Shown: in pieces, positions 1 through 8,593 of the stretch
Layout: each line of letters begins with the position of its first letter
How positions within the stretch are numbered: the first letter of the stretch is position 1
Assembly (NCBI GenBank): GCA_030848925.1
Contig: JANFFA010000005.1
Span: 124,001-188,000, forward strand
Direction: 5' to 3'
Source: Rhodalgimonas zhirmunskyi
GTDB taxonomy: Bacteria > Pseudomonadota > Alphaproteobacteria > Rhodobacterales > Rhodobacteraceae
DNA: 64,000 bases
The notes under the pieces: generated by a model
Databases searched by the model: none
What the model was told of the DNA's origin: nothing
What the model saw: only the letters and a program-made list of their open reading frames with translations
Made by a program: the position numbers and the translations under genes

Positions 1-849
1 CTGGGTTGTGAAGTGACGGTGATCGAAGGTCAAAAGGCGCTGGGCCGCGATGACGGCGAAGCGGCGGCGCTGGTGATCGAAGCGTTGCGCGGCGAAGGCG
101 TGACCATCGCCGAGGGCGCCATGGCCGAAGCGGTCAGCGGCAAGGCAGGCGCCATCGAGGTGACGTCCAAGGACGGGCGCCGCTTTGCCGGGACGCATCT
201 TCTGGTGGCGCTGGGGCGCGTGCCCAACCTTGACCGGCTTGATCTGGACAAGGCGGGGATCGAAACCGCGCGCGGCGGGATTACCGTCGATGCGCGGCTG
301 CGGACCTCGAACAAGAAGGTTTACGCGATTGGCGATATCGTGGCGGGGGGGATGCAGTTCACCCATGTCGCGGGCTATCACGCGGGGATCGTGATCCGGC
401 AGGCGATGTTCGGCCTGCCCGCGAAGGCCAGCACGGCGCATATCCCGTGGGCCACCTATACCGACCCGGAATTGGCGCAGGTCGGCCTGACCGAGGCGCA
501 GGCGCGCGAGGAACACGGCGACAAGCTGGAAGTGTTGCGGGCCGATTTCGCGGGCAATGACCGCGCCGTGGCCGAACGCGCGACCGCAGGGTTTGCCAAG
601 GTGATGGTGGTCAAGGGCCGCCCGGTGGGGGCAACCATCGTGGGGCAGGGCGCGGGCGAACAGATCGGATTTTGGGCGCTGGCATTGTCGCAAAACATGA
701 AGATCAGCGCCGTCGCCGGGATGGTCATGCCCTATCCGACACGGGCAGAGGTTCACAAACGCGTCGCGGGAACCTATTTCACACCCAGGTTGTTTGATAA
801 CAAAGCCGTGACCTGGGCCGTGCGCACGATACAGCGCTGGCTGCCCTGA
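1..849 (+). CDS. FAD-dependent pyridine nucleotide-disulfide oxidoreductase, C-terminal part (5' end outside window)
   Basis: The reading frame is open from base 1, so the N-terminal FAD Rossmann domain and the redox-active CxxxxC are outside the window. What remains is the NAD(P)H-binding half, the second FAD contact (TSNKKVYAIGDI near residues 105-116 of the visible part, with the typical A-I-G-D) and the C-terminal dimerisation domain (TDPELAQVGLTEAQA, then PTRAEVHKR). This order fits the lipoamide dehydrogenase/mercuric reductase-like family. The dihydrolipoamide dehydrogenase HxxxxE motif is not present in its usual form; the equivalent stretch reads MPYPTRAEVHK, as in mercuric-reductase-like relatives of unknown substrate. 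There are no merA-type C-terminal cysteines, so I would not call it a mercuric reductase. No pyruvate dehydrogenase genes are adjacent. Confidence 0.85.
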   Translation: MGCEVTVIEGQKALGRDDGEAAALVIEALRGEGVTIAEGAMAEAVSGKAGAIEVTSKDGRRFAGTHLLVALGRVPNLDRLDLDKAGIETARGGITVDARLRTSNKKVYAIGDIVAGGMQFTHVAGYHAGIVIRQAMFGLPAKASTAHIPWATYTDPELAQVGLTEAQAREEHGDKLEVLRADFAGNDRAVAERATAGFAKVMVVKGRPVGATIVGQGAGEQIGFWALALSQNMKISAVAGMVMPYPTRAEVHKRVAGTYFTPRLFDNKAVTWAVRTIQRWLP

Positions 850-995
850 GCCACGAACCAATGTGGGACAAGTGGGGCGCAGTTGAACGCAGAGGAACAT
901 AAGCCGGGCGACGGGAACGGAATGGGCTGCGGGGCGCTTGCCCTGTCGCAGTCGCAGTCGCGGCCTGCCTGCGCGTGGCCGAGTGGGGGCGCGCG

Positions 996-2432
996 ATGCT
1001 GAACTCGCTTTCCGGGCGCTTCCTTATCCTGACGACCGTATTCGTCATGCTGGCGGAAATCCTGATCTTCGTGCCGTCGGTGGCCCGGTTCCGCGAGGAT
1101 TACCTGCTGTCGCGGCTCGAGCGGGCGCAGATCGCGGCACTGGCGTTGTTGGCCGACGACATGATCGACCCTTCGCTGGAAGAGGAACTGCTGCGCACCG
1201 CCGGGGTGTTCAACGTGGTGCTGCGCCGCGACGAGGCACGCCAGTTGATGTTGTCCTCCCCCTTGCCGCACCCGATTGATGCGACCTTCGATCTGCGTGA
1301 CGGGCGCGCGCTGCCGCTGATCCGCGATGCGATGGCGCGGCTGTTCGATTTCGAGCCCAAGGTGATCCGAGTGATCGGCAACCCGGTGGGCGAGGCGGGC
1401 CTGCTGATCGAGGTGACGCTTGAAACCGAACCTTTGCGCGCCGCGATGATCGATTACGGGCTGCGCATCTTGCTGTTGAGCGCCGTGATCTCGGTGATCA
1501 CCGCGCTGTTGCTGTTCCTTGCCGTGCGCCGTCTTCTGGTGCGTCCGATCAAGCATGTGGTGGGTCAGATGCAGCGCTATGCCGCCAACCCCGAAGACAG
1601 CCGCCGGATCATCACCCCCAGCGCCGGGGTGACCGAAATCCGCCAAGCCGAAGAAGCGCTGCAATCACTTGAAACCGAGTTGACCCAAGCCCTGCGTCAG
1701 AAAGAGCGGCTGGCGCAACTGGGCAGCGCGGTGGCCAAGATCAGCCATGATTTGCGCAATATCCTGACCTCGGCGCAGCTCTTTACCGACCGGATCGAAG
1801 CCAGCGAAGACCCCGGCGTGCAGCGGCTTGCGCCCCGGCTTGTCAACTCGATCACGCGGGCGGTGAACCTGTGCGAAACCACGCTGACTTATGGCAAGGC
1901 CGAGGAACCCGCGCCGCGCATGGTGCCGGTGCGACTGGTGGATGTGCTGGGCGATGTGCTGGCCGCCGAGCGGCTTGCCATCGGCGACGCCGAAGTCAGC
2001 CTGTCCGAGGACGTGCCCGAGCAGACCCTGCTGCATGCCGATCCCGAACAGTTGCACCGGGTGCTGTCGAACCTCGTGCGCAATGCGCGCCAAGCGATCA
2101 TCGCGCGCGGCGAGGCGGGGGAAATCGCGATTTCCTGTCGCGATGAGGGCGCGGATTGGGCGATTCGCGTGTCGGACACCGGGCCGGGCCTGCCGCCGCG
2201 CGCCCGCGAATACCTGTTCCAGCCGTTTCAGGGCGGCACGCGCAAAGGCGGGGCGGGGCTTGGTCTTGCGATATCCGCCGAACTGGTGCGCGGCCATGGC
2301 GGTATGCTGATCCTTGAGCATAGCGACGAAACCGGCACCACTTTCGTGATCCGCCTGCCACGCGAAGTGGGGGAAGCGGGGCGCACGGGGGCGGTTGTCG
2401 AAAAGGCCGAAACATTGCCGGAAAAAACCTGA
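996..2432 (+). CDS. Membrane sensor histidine kinase (HAMP-HisKA-HATPase)
   Basis: A 478-residue kinase with two membrane segments (about residues 8-28 and 157-182) around a periplasmic sensor loop, followed by a HAMP linker. The HisKA domain carries His251 in the motif KISHDLRNIL. The ATPase domain shows the N box (LSNLVRNARQAI), the G1 box (DTGPGLPP) and the G2 box (GGAGLGLAI). I start it at the ATG at 996 because MLNSLSGRF leads straight into the first membrane helix and GAGTGGGG lies just upstream. The in-frame GTG at 975 would add seven residues. No response regulator gene is adjacent, so the partner is unknown. The flanking genes (oxidoreductase upstream, tRNA downstream) give no hint of the signal. 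Confidence 0.88.
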   Translation: MLNSLSGRFLILTTVFVMLAEILIFVPSVARFREDYLLSRLERAQIAALALLADDMIDPSLEEELLRTAGVFNVVLRRDEARQLMLSSPLPHPIDATFDLRDGRALPLIRDAMARLFDFEPKVIRVIGNPVGEAGLLIEVTLETEPLRAAMIDYGLRILLLSAVISVITALLLFLAVRRLLVRPIKHVVGQMQRYAANPEDSRRIITPSAGVTEIRQAEEALQSLETELTQALRQKERLAQLGSAVAKISHDLRNILTSAQLFTDRIEASEDPGVQRLAPRLVNSITRAVNLCETTLTYGKAEEPAPRMVPVRLVDVLGDVLAAERLAIGDAEVSLSEDVPEQTLLHADPEQLHRVLSNLVRNARQAIIARGEAGEIAISCRDEGADWAIRVSDTGPGLPPRAREYLFQPFQGGTRKGGAGLGLAISAELVRGHGGMLILEHSDETGTTFVIRLPREVGEAGRTGAVVEKAETLPEKT

Positions 2433-2480
2433 CCTAACCTCTTGCATCCCTCGGGGCTTAAGTCTAAGTGAAGCCCTCAC

Positions 2481-2557
2481 GGACCGATAGCTCAGCTGGA
2501 TAGAGTACTTGACTACGAATCAAGGGGTCGGGGGTTCGAATCCTCCTCGGTCCGCCA
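2481..2557 (+). tRNA. tRNA-Arg (anticodon ACG)
   Basis: A full 77-nt cloverleaf can be folded. The acceptor stem is GGACCGA paired with TCGGTCC, the D-arm contains AGCTCAGCTGGATAGAGT, the anticodon loop CTACGAA gives ACG, and the T-arm is GGGGGTTCGAATCCTCC. The discriminator is G and CCA is encoded. ACG (read as ICG after deamination) decodes CGU/CGC/CGA arginine codons. The gene stands alone; no integrase or second copy of its 3' end is seen in the window. Confidence 0.97.
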
Positions 2558-2586
2558 CTTACCCCCTCGTAGTTCATTGATTTGAA

Positions 2587-2602
2587 GCAAGATTGATCTT
2601 GC
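2587..2602. repeat. Perfect inverted repeat downstream of tRNA-Arg
   Basis: GCAAGAT and ATCTTGC are separated by two bases, about 30 bp after the tRNA. There is no T-run, so it is not a convincing intrinsic terminator. The rest of the gap between the tRNA and the next gene (2558-2759) shows no other recognisable feature. Confidence 0.3.
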
Positions 2603-2759
2603 GCGATCAGCTCTTCCCTACACCCTGCCAACAAGATTTTCGCCTGCCTGCACGTGATTGCGCGCGTGCGCGCAACGCTGATGCCAATTCCGGGGCGTTA
2701 CATGGCGACTGTGTGCGGGGAAGTTTTTTCCCGACTAACGTCCCCCAACAAACCCATGG

Positions 2760-4190
2760 TCAATTGCGGGCGTAGACATCCTCGTAGCGAATGATGTCGT
2801 CCTCTCCCAGATACATGCCGGTCTGGACCTCGATCAGGACCATGGGCACCTTGCCGGGATTTTCCAACCGGTGGCGCGCGCCCAGTGGGACGTAAACCGA
2901 CTGGTTCTCGCTCACGAGCTTTACCTCGTCATCGACCGTCACACTTGCGGTGCCTTCGACGACAATCCAGTGTTCCGCGCGATGGTGGTGGCTTTGCAGC
3001 GACAGCGCGGCACCCGGATGCACCACGATCCGCTTGACCTGAAACCGCCCACCAATGGCGAGGCTTTCGAACCAGCCCCACGGGCGGTGATCCTTGGGAA
3101 AGGCTTCGGCCTGTTTGGATTTCTTTTCCTTCAGCGCGGCAATCGCCAGTTTCACGTCCTGCGCGCGCGATTTGTCGGCCACCAACACCGCATCCGGCAT
3201 GGCGATGGCGATCATGTCTTTGAGACCGATTCCGACCACCTCGAGCGTTTCATCTTCGGAGCGCAGCAGCGTGTCGTCACAATCGATCGCCGTGGCGGGG
3301 CCGGAAAGGGCGACACCACGCCCATCCTGCTGGGTTTCCCGCCATACGGCATCCCAGCTTCCCAAATCCGACCAACCGCCGTCGAAGGGCACGACCGAAA
3401 GGTTATCGGCCCGTTCCATGACCGCGTAGTCGATTGAAATATCATCGGCCTTTGCCCAGGAATCCGGATCAAGGCGCAGGAAGCCCAGATCGGGTTTGCC
3501 TTGCGCAACCGCCGCCTCGACCGGCGTCATGAGTTCGGGGGCATGGGCGCGGAACGCATCAAGGATCACCTTGACAGAAAACAGGAATATCCCCGCGTTC
3601 CAAAGATAGGTTCCCGAGGAGACCATCTCTTGTGCGCGCTCTGCGTTGGGCTTTTCGACAAAACGTTTGAGCGGAATGGCACGCGGGGAAAAGTCGCCCG
3701 GATCCTCGGACAGTTCAAGATAGCCATAGCCGGTTTCGCCATAGGTGGGCTTGATCCCGAAGGTCACCAACTGCCCCTCACGCGCGGCGGTTTCGCCTGC
3801 CGATACGGCGGCGCGAAACGCATCCGGGTCAGGCACCACATGATCCGAGGGCGCCACCAGCATCAGCGAATCGGGATCGGTCTTTTCCAGCCACAATGCG
3901 GCGGCAAGGATGGCGGGGGCGGTGTTTCGCCCCTCGGGTTCGATCAGGATCGCGCCGGGATCAACGCCGATTTCGGCCAATTGCTCGGTCACGATGAAGC
4001 GGAAATCGGACCCGGTCAAAACCACCGGCGCGGCAAAATTCCCCCCGGAAAGGCGCAGGGCAGAGGTCTGAAACAGGGACATGTCCCCCATCAGGCGGGA
4101 AAACTGCTTTGGATAGCTTTTTCGCGAAAGCGGCCAAAGACGCGTGCCAGAACCGCCACAAAGAAGAATGGGATTGATCATGCGTGTCAC
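2760..4190 (-). CDS. manC: Mannose-1-phosphate guanylyltransferase / mannose-6-phosphate isomerase (bifunctional)
   Basis: A 476-residue type II enzyme that makes GDP-mannose, the precursor of mannose- and fucose-containing exopolysaccharide. The N-terminal nucleotidyltransferase domain begins with LCGGSGTRLWPLSRKSYPKQ, the GTP-binding signature, and carries the mannose-1-phosphate motif FVEKPN. The C-terminal cupin (about residues 350-470) is the isomerase, with the metal-binding QSHHHRAEHW and EGTASV. Length and domain order match AlgA/XanB/CpsB. A second Met three codons in (MINPILLCGG) is an alternative start. It stands alone on the minus strand; other polysaccharide genes lie 14 kb away at 18.8-21.6 kb, so the pathway is dispersed. 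Confidence 0.92.
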   Translation of the reverse strand: MTRMINPILLCGGSGTRLWPLSRKSYPKQFSRLMGDMSLFQTSALRLSGGNFAAPVVLTGSDFRFIVTEQLAEIGVDPGAILIEPEGRNTAPAILAAALWLEKTDPDSLMLVAPSDHVVPDPDAFRAAVSAGETAAREGQLVTFGIKPTYGETGYGYLELSEDPGDFSPRAIPLKRFVEKPNAERAQEMVSSGTYLWNAGIFLFSVKVILDAFRAHAPELMTPVEAAVAQGKPDLGFLRLDPDSWAKADDISIDYAVMERADNLSVVPFDGGWSDLGSWDAVWRETQQDGRGVALSGPATAIDCDDTLLRSEDETLEVVGIGLKDMIAIAMPDAVLVADKSRAQDVKLAIAALKEKKSKQAEAFPKDHRPWGWFESLAIGGRFQVKRIVVHPGAALSLQSHHHRAEHWIVVEGTASVTVDDEVKLVSENQSVYVPLGARHRLENPGKVPMVLIEVQTGMYLGEDDIIRYEDVYARN

Positions 4191-4595
4191 CTTCTGGGTC
4201 TTTGCGACAGGGTCTCTGATCCGGGTCGGGCCGGGGCCTGCTGAGTAGATTTTCTCGAACGGTAGTGCATGATTCGGCTAAGTTCCATCACGAGGGTGGT
4301 TTTCGCGCGCCCGGCCCCGCCACTCCGCGCACCCTCTGCCTATGCCAGATAGGTGGGGCAGGATTGTGACGTGGTTCGCGCGTGATTGCGGGCGAAATTT
4401 GAGAGTGGCGCCATTAATGGCGATCAGGGATTGCAAGGAAGTCCCGATGCACATCCGCGCCACCGCCAACACCGGGGCCAGCAAGCGTGACGTGATCAAG
4501 GGCTTCCGGCACACCGCGACGCTACGGCCCCGCCGGTTCGCGTCACTCACAAGGTGAATTAGGGTTTACAGGCCAAACCCCGGCGGATAGTCGGG
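4191..4595. other. Gene-poor stretch before the cobalamin riboswitch
   Basis: About 400 bp separate manC from the riboswitch. They should contain the manC promoter (minus) and the btu operon promoter (plus). The only structures I can point to are a perfect 12-bp palindrome, GCCATTAATGGC at 4410-4421, and a short open frame at 4447-4557. No clear -35/-10 pair was identified. Confidence 0.5.
4447..4557 (+). CDS. Possible 36-residue basic small protein (uncertain)
   Basis: An ATG preceded by AAGGAA at suitable spacing opens a 36-codon frame ending in TGA at 4557, just before the riboswitch. The peptide is arginine-rich (six Arg in the last 15 residues), without membrane segment, cysteine or known motif. 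I do not recognise it. It could be a real small ORF in the btu leader transcript or chance. The ribosome-binding site is the only positive evidence. Confidence 0.2.
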   Translation: MHIRATANTGASKRDVIKGFRHTATLRPRRFASLTR

Positions 4596-4597
4596 GA

Positions 4598-4790
4598 TTG
4601 CTTCGGTCCGGGCATTTGCCCGGTGAAAAGGGAACGCGGTGCGACAAGGGGTCACCCCCAAGCCAAACCCGCGACTGCCCCCGCAACTGTAAGCGGCGAG
4701 CGAAGCCGGAAGAGACCACTGTCGCGTTTACGCGGCGGGAAGGACCGGCCAAGCCCAGACCCGCGAGTCAGGAGACCTGCCGAAGCTGCA
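4598..4790 (+). promoter_or_regulatory. Cobalamin (AdoCbl-type) riboswitch
   Basis: The aptamer shows the conserved landmarks in order: AAAGGGAACGCGGTGCG (about 4626-4642), CCGCAACTGTAAGCGG (4681-4696) and the B12 box GAGTCAGGAGACCTGCCG (4765-4782). Flanking segments can close the P1-P3 helices. It lies upstream of a TonB receptor and ABC importer genes and identifies that operon as vitamin B12 uptake, switched off when cobalamin is plentiful. Exact 5' and 3' limits are approximate. Confidence 0.93.
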
Positions 4791-4821
4791 CCCTGTTCAT
4801 GCGCGTGGGGCGTCATGGGCT

Positions 4822-4923
4822 GCGGAACCGTCTTCCGCCGAGGTGTTTGCACCGTTCGGGGGAAGCCACGCTTTTCCCGGGCATGACCACCAATAACGCG
4901 GCGCCAAAAGCCGCGATGAGGGA
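4822..4923 (+). promoter_or_regulatory. Candidate expression platform of the cobalamin riboswitch
   Basis: Between the B12 box and btuB lie several simple hairpins: GCGGAA/TTCCGC (4822-4838), GGTG/CACC (4842-4853), a 9-bp stem with two GU pairs (4858-4878), and CGCGGC/GCCGCG (4897-4915). The last ends three bases before the AGGGA ribosome-binding site of btuB, and none is followed by a U-run. This favours control of translation start over termination, but which helix competes with the aptamer is inferred. Confidence 0.45.
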
Positions 4924-4930
4924 CCAAAAC

Positions 4931-6766
4931 ATGACCCGACCAACGCTGAAATCCAGCCTTCTTGCCACCTGTGCCTTTCCCCTGCTATTGGCCGCGCCCG
5001 CCGCGCTGGCGCAGGAGGTCACCGACCTCGACACCATCATCATGTCGGGTAGCCTGTCACCCACCCCCGCAAGCCGCACCGGCGCCAGCGTCGAGGTGAT
5101 CGAGGGCGAGGCGCTGAGCGAAGACGCCACCACCCTGACCGATGCGCTGTCGCGCGTGCCGGGCGTCAGCTTTTCCGCCAATGGTGGCACCGGGGCGGCG
5201 TCGAACGTGCGCATCCGGGGCCTGTCGAACATCTATACCGGCGTGCGGATCGACGGGATTGACGTGACCAACCCGTCGAACACCCAGACCAGCTTCAACT
5301 TCGGCGGCCTGACCGGCGCGGGTATCTCGCGCGTCGAGGTTCTCAAAGGCTCTCAATCGGCGCTTTATGGCTCCGAGGCGATCGGCGGCGTGATCGACAT
5401 CACCACCGCGCGCCCCGAAAAGATGGGCTTTTCCGGCTCGGGCAGTGTCGAATACGGCAGCTTTGACACCAAGTCGGCCAGCCTGACCCTGTCACAGAAA
5501 GAAGAGCGCGCTGAAATCACGCTCAGCTATTCGGTGCTCGAAAGCGATGGCATTTCGGCCCGCGCGGGCGACACGGAAACCGATGGCGTCAGCCAGAACA
5601 CCCTGACCTTTTCCAGCCGGTTCAACCTGACCGACAACGTGGTTGTGGGCATGACGGGCGTGCGGATGGAATATGACCTCGAAATCGACCGCTCGACCGT
5701 CGACAACAGTGGCTCCAACCAGTCGCTGCAACGCGGCGGGCGGGTGTTCACCGAGATCACGACCGGCGCGATCCAGCACACGATCAGCTATTCGGTGTTC
5801 AACTCCGAATTCCGCGATCCGGGCGGGTTCAGCACCTATTTCGATTCCGAGCGCAAGCAGCTCTCGTATCTTGCCAATGCCGACCTCAACGCAAACCTGC
5901 GGCTGAACTTCGGTCTCGACCGCACCGAGGAAAGCGCCGACACCGCCTCGCTCTCCAACAGTGTCGAGACCACCTCGGCCTTTGGCGAGCTTCAGTGGGC
6001 CGTGCGCCCCGATGTCGACCTGTCGCTGGCCGCGCGTTATGACGATCACTCGGTCTTTGGCGGTCAGTGGAGCGGGCGTGCCGCGGGTGTCTGGCGGGTC
6101 AGCGAGGCGACCTCGCTGCGCGCGGTCTTCGGCACCGGGTTCCGCGCGCCGTCGCTCTATGAACTTTACAGCGCCTATGGCGACAGCGCGCTGCAACCCG
6201 AAAAGAGCCGCAGCGCCGAACTGGGCATCGAGCATCGGTTTGGCGCCCGTGCTTCGATCGAGGCGACGTTGTTTTACACCGAGATCGACGATCTGATCGG
6301 TTTCGATCCGTCCTCGGTCGCCTGTGGCAGCGGCTTTGGTTGCTACAATCAGGTGTCGGGCCTGACCGTGTCCAAGGGTCTGGAACTGGGCGGGAAATAC
6401 GCGCTCAGCGATGCGGTTTCGCTCTATGGCAACTACACGCTGACGGATGCCAAGAACAGCGGCGTGCGGCTTGTGCGGGTGCCCCGGCACGATCTGGTCG
6501 TTGGCATCGACGCCGACCTGACGCCGCGCCTTGGTGCGCGGCTCGAGGTGCAGCATGTCGCCGACGTGGACCCCAGCGCCTTTGCCCCGGCCAACCACAA
6601 GGTGGGCGATTACACGCTGGTCAACCTCACGCTCGATTATGCCATGACGGATCAGGCCAAGGCCTATCTTCGGGTCGAGAACCTGACCGACGAAGATTAT
6701 GAAACGGCGGGCGGCTACAACATGCCGGGCCGCGCGATCACCTTCGGTCTGCGTGCGGATTTCTAG
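4931..6766 (+). CDS. btuB: TonB-dependent vitamin B12 outer-membrane receptor
   Basis: A 611-residue outer-membrane barrel close in length to E. coli BtuB (614). A signal peptide ends at PAALAQ (about residue 28), followed by a short TonB-box region (DLDTIIMSGS). The plug domain has TLTDALSRVPGVSF, VRIRGLSN and VLKGSQSALYGSEAIGGVIDI. The barrel ends in a C-terminal aromatic strand (ITFGLRADF, final Phe as expected for BAM recognition). The start at 4931 is chosen because AGGGA lies eight bases upstream and the signal peptide begins there; ATG 4916 is an alternative. The riboswitch upstream and btuFCD downstream make cobalamin the substrate with high likelihood. Confidence 0.93.
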   Translation: MTRPTLKSSLLATCAFPLLLAAPAALAQEVTDLDTIIMSGSLSPTPASRTGASVEVIEGEALSEDATTLTDALSRVPGVSFSANGGTGAASNVRIRGLSNIYTGVRIDGIDVTNPSNTQTSFNFGGLTGAGISRVEVLKGSQSALYGSEAIGGVIDITTARPEKMGFSGSGSVEYGSFDTKSASLTLSQKEERAEITLSYSVLESDGISARAGDTETDGVSQNTLTFSSRFNLTDNVVVGMTGVRMEYDLEIDRSTVDNSGSNQSLQRGGRVFTEITTGAIQHTISYSVFNSEFRDPGGFSTYFDSERKQLSYLANADLNANLRLNFGLDRTEESADTASLSNSVETTSAFGELQWAVRPDVDLSLAARYDDHSVFGGQWSGRAAGVWRVSEATSLRAVFGTGFRAPSLYELYSAYGDSALQPEKSRSAELGIEHRFGARASIEATLFYTEIDDLIGFDPSSVACGSGFGCYNQVSGLTVSKGLELGGKYALSDAVSLYGNYTLTDAKNSGVRLVRVPRHDLVVGIDADLTPRLGARLEVQHVADVDPSAFAPANHKVGDYTLVNLTLDYAMTDQAKAYLRVENLTDEDYETAGGYNMPGRAITFGLRADF

Positions 6767-7610
6767 GCTCATATCCTTTTCCGTCGCGATCCTCCTCGGT
6801 ATCGCGGCGGAGCGGGGGGCGGCCGGTGAGAAAGCCGCGCCGCCCCCCGAACGCGTTGTGTCGATCAACCTGTGCACCGATCAGCTTGCCATGCTGGTGG
6901 CCGCGCCGGGACAGCTTGTCTCGGTCTCGTTCATGGCGCGTGATCCGCGCGCCTCGTCCATGGCCGAGGACGCGGCAGAGGTGCCGATCAACCACGCCCG
7001 CGCCGAGGAAATCTATCTGCTGAAGCCCGATCTGGTGCTGGCCGGGCGGTTCACCTCGCCCGCGACGGTTTCAATGCTGCGCCGCTTGGGCATTCCGGTG
7101 GCGCAGTTCGATACCGCCAATACGCTGGCGGATGTGGCGCTGCGGCTGGAAGAGGTCGGCGCGGCACTGGGGCAGGGGGACAAGGCCGCCGCATTGGCGC
7201 AGGACTATCGCGCCAAGCTGGCGGCGTTCGCAGGCCCCGACGGGCAACGCCCCTACGCCATCCTGTTCGGCGCAGGCGGCTATACGGCAGGGCGCGAGAC
7301 GCTGGCCGGCCATATCATCCGCGCCGCCGGGTTCGATAATGCTGCGGAAGACGCGGGTTTTGCCTATGGTGGCTTCATGCCGCTTGAGATCCTTGCCATG
7401 AGCGCACCTGACGCCATCATCACCGGACGCCCCTATCCCGGCGCCTCGCGCGCGGATGCGATCATGGAGCACCCGGTGCTGCAAGAAATCCTGCATGGCC
7501 GCCCGCGCAGCGCGATGACGGATCGCGACTGGGTCTGTGGCACGCCCGCCGTGCTGGGCGCAGTGGCGCGCACCGCCGATTTGCGCCGTTTGATCACCGG
7601 GGGCGAGTGA
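6753..7610 (+). CDS. btuF: Periplasmic cobalamin-binding protein of the ABC importer
   Basis: A roughly 285-residue class III solute-binding protein. An N-terminal hydrophobic signal segment (LISFSVAILLGIAA) is followed by RVVSINLCTDQLAMLVA and the two-lobed fold with a central helix, as in BtuF/FecB proteins. It captures B12 passed through BtuB and delivers it to BtuCD. The start is uncertain: GTG 6753 gives a short signal peptide and overlaps btuB by 14 bp, while ATG 6699 would add 18 residues that look like out-of-frame btuB. Its stop overlaps the btuC start (TGATG), so it is translationally coupled. Confidence 0.85.
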   Translation: MRISRLISFSVAILLGIAAERGAAGEKAAPPPERVVSINLCTDQLAMLVAAPGQLVSVSFMARDPRASSMAEDAAEVPINHARAEEIYLLKPDLVLAGRFTSPATVSMLRRLGIPVAQFDTANTLADVALRLEEVGAALGQGDKAAALAQDYRAKLAAFAGPDGQRPYAILFGAGGYTAGRETLAGHIIRAAGFDNAAEDAGFAYGGFMPLEILAMSAPDAIITGRPYPGASRADAIMEHPVLQEILHGRPRSAMTDRDWVCGTPAVLGAVARTADLRRLITGGE

Positions 7611-8593
7611 TGCGCACAGCCCTCGCCCTGTCCCTGATCCTTGGCACGGTTGTGCTGTTCCTCGTTTCGCTGGTCATTGGCCCGGCCGAGGCGGGGCCGG
7701 GTGACAGCCTTGCCGCGCTGTTTGCCGATCATGGCCCGCTGACCATGGTGATGCGTGAAATCCGCCTGCCGCGCGCCATTCTCGCGCTGTTGATCGGGGC
7801 GGGGCTGGGCCTTGCCGGGGCGGCGATGCAGGGCTACCTGCGCAATCCGCTGGCCGATCCGGGGCTGATCGGGATTTCCGGCACGGCGGCGCTGGGCGCG
7901 GTGCTGGCGATCCAGACGGGGTTTGCCGGGGGCTGGGCGCTGGGCCTGCCGCTTTCGGCGCTGGCGGGCGCACTGGCGGGGGTGTTCGCCATCCTTGCGC
8001 TGGCCGGGCCACGCGGCGGGGCGCTGGCGCTGATCCTTGCCGGGATCGCGCTGTCGGCGCTGGCCGGTGCGCTGACCTCTCTCGTGCTGAACCTGTCGCC
8101 CAATCCCTTTGCCGCGAATGAAATCGTGTTCTGGATGATGGGCTCATTGGCTGACCGCTCGTGGCGCGACGTGATGATCGCGGCGCCGCTGATCCTGTTC
8201 GGCGCGCTGCTGCTCCTGCGGCTGGGCCGGGGTCTTGATGCGCTGACGCTGGGCGAGGACGCGGCAGGCGCGATGGGCATTGACCTGACCCGCCTGCGCC
8301 TTGCGCTGGTGATCGGCACGGCGGCGATCATCGCCGGGGCCACGGCGGTGGCGGGGGTGATCGGCTTTGTCGGGCTGGTGATGCCGCATCTTCTGCGCCG
8401 TGCGGTGGGCGCGCGCCCCGGGGCCCTTTTGCCCGCCGCTGCCCTTGGCGGGGCGATGATGCTGCTGGCCGCCGACATTGCCACACGGCTGATCCTGCCT
8501 GAGCGTGACTTGAAACTTGGCGTGCTGACCGCGCTTGTGGGCGCGCCGCTGTTCCTGCGGATGATCTGGCGGTTCAGGAGGGATGGATTTTGA
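7610..8593 (+). CDS. btuC: Cobalamin ABC transporter permease
   Basis: A 327-residue FecCD-family permease with about ten hydrophobic helices. Family motifs include REIRLPRAILALLIGAGLGL near residue 46, GxxxQGxxRNPLADP (residues 68-84) and GVIGFVGLVMPHLLRR near residue 250, the coupling region that contacts BtuD. The ATG at 7610 shares its A with the TGA of btuF. An in-frame GTG lies one codon upstream. It forms the B12 channel in the inner membrane with BtuD. Confidence 0.92.
   Translation: MRTALALSLILGTVVLFLVSLVIGPAEAGPGDSLAALFADHGPLTMVMREIRLPRAILALLIGAGLGLAGAAMQGYLRNPLADPGLIGISGTAALGAVLAIQTGFAGGWALGLPLSALAGALAGVFAILALAGPRGGALALILAGIALSALAGALTSLVLNLSPNPFAANEIVFWMMGSLADRSWRDVMIAAPLILFGALLLLRLGRGLDALTLGEDAAGAMGIDLTRLRLALVIGTAAIIAGATAVAGVIGFVGLVMPHLLRRAVGARPGALLPAAALGGAMMLLAADIATRLILPERDLKLGVLTALVGAPLFLRMIWRFRRDGF

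Noticed and set aside
1-849. Calling the first gene mercuric reductase or lipoamide dehydrogenase
   Set aside because: The N-terminal redox motif is outside the window and the C-terminal signature is neither the LPD HxxxxE form nor the MerA Cys pair.
774-1664. Minus-strand frame opposite the first sensor kinase
   Set aside because: His/Gln-rich shadow product with no motif; the plus-strand kinase has all its catalytic boxes.
2481-2759. tRNA-Arg as an attachment site for a genomic island
   Set aside because: No integrase and no second copy of the tRNA 3' end was found downstream; the genes that follow look native.
4410-4421. 12-bp palindrome GCCATTAATGGC as an operator
   Set aside because: Perfect symmetry, but it is short and isolated, and its place relative to a promoter is unknown; kept only as a note in the region entry.
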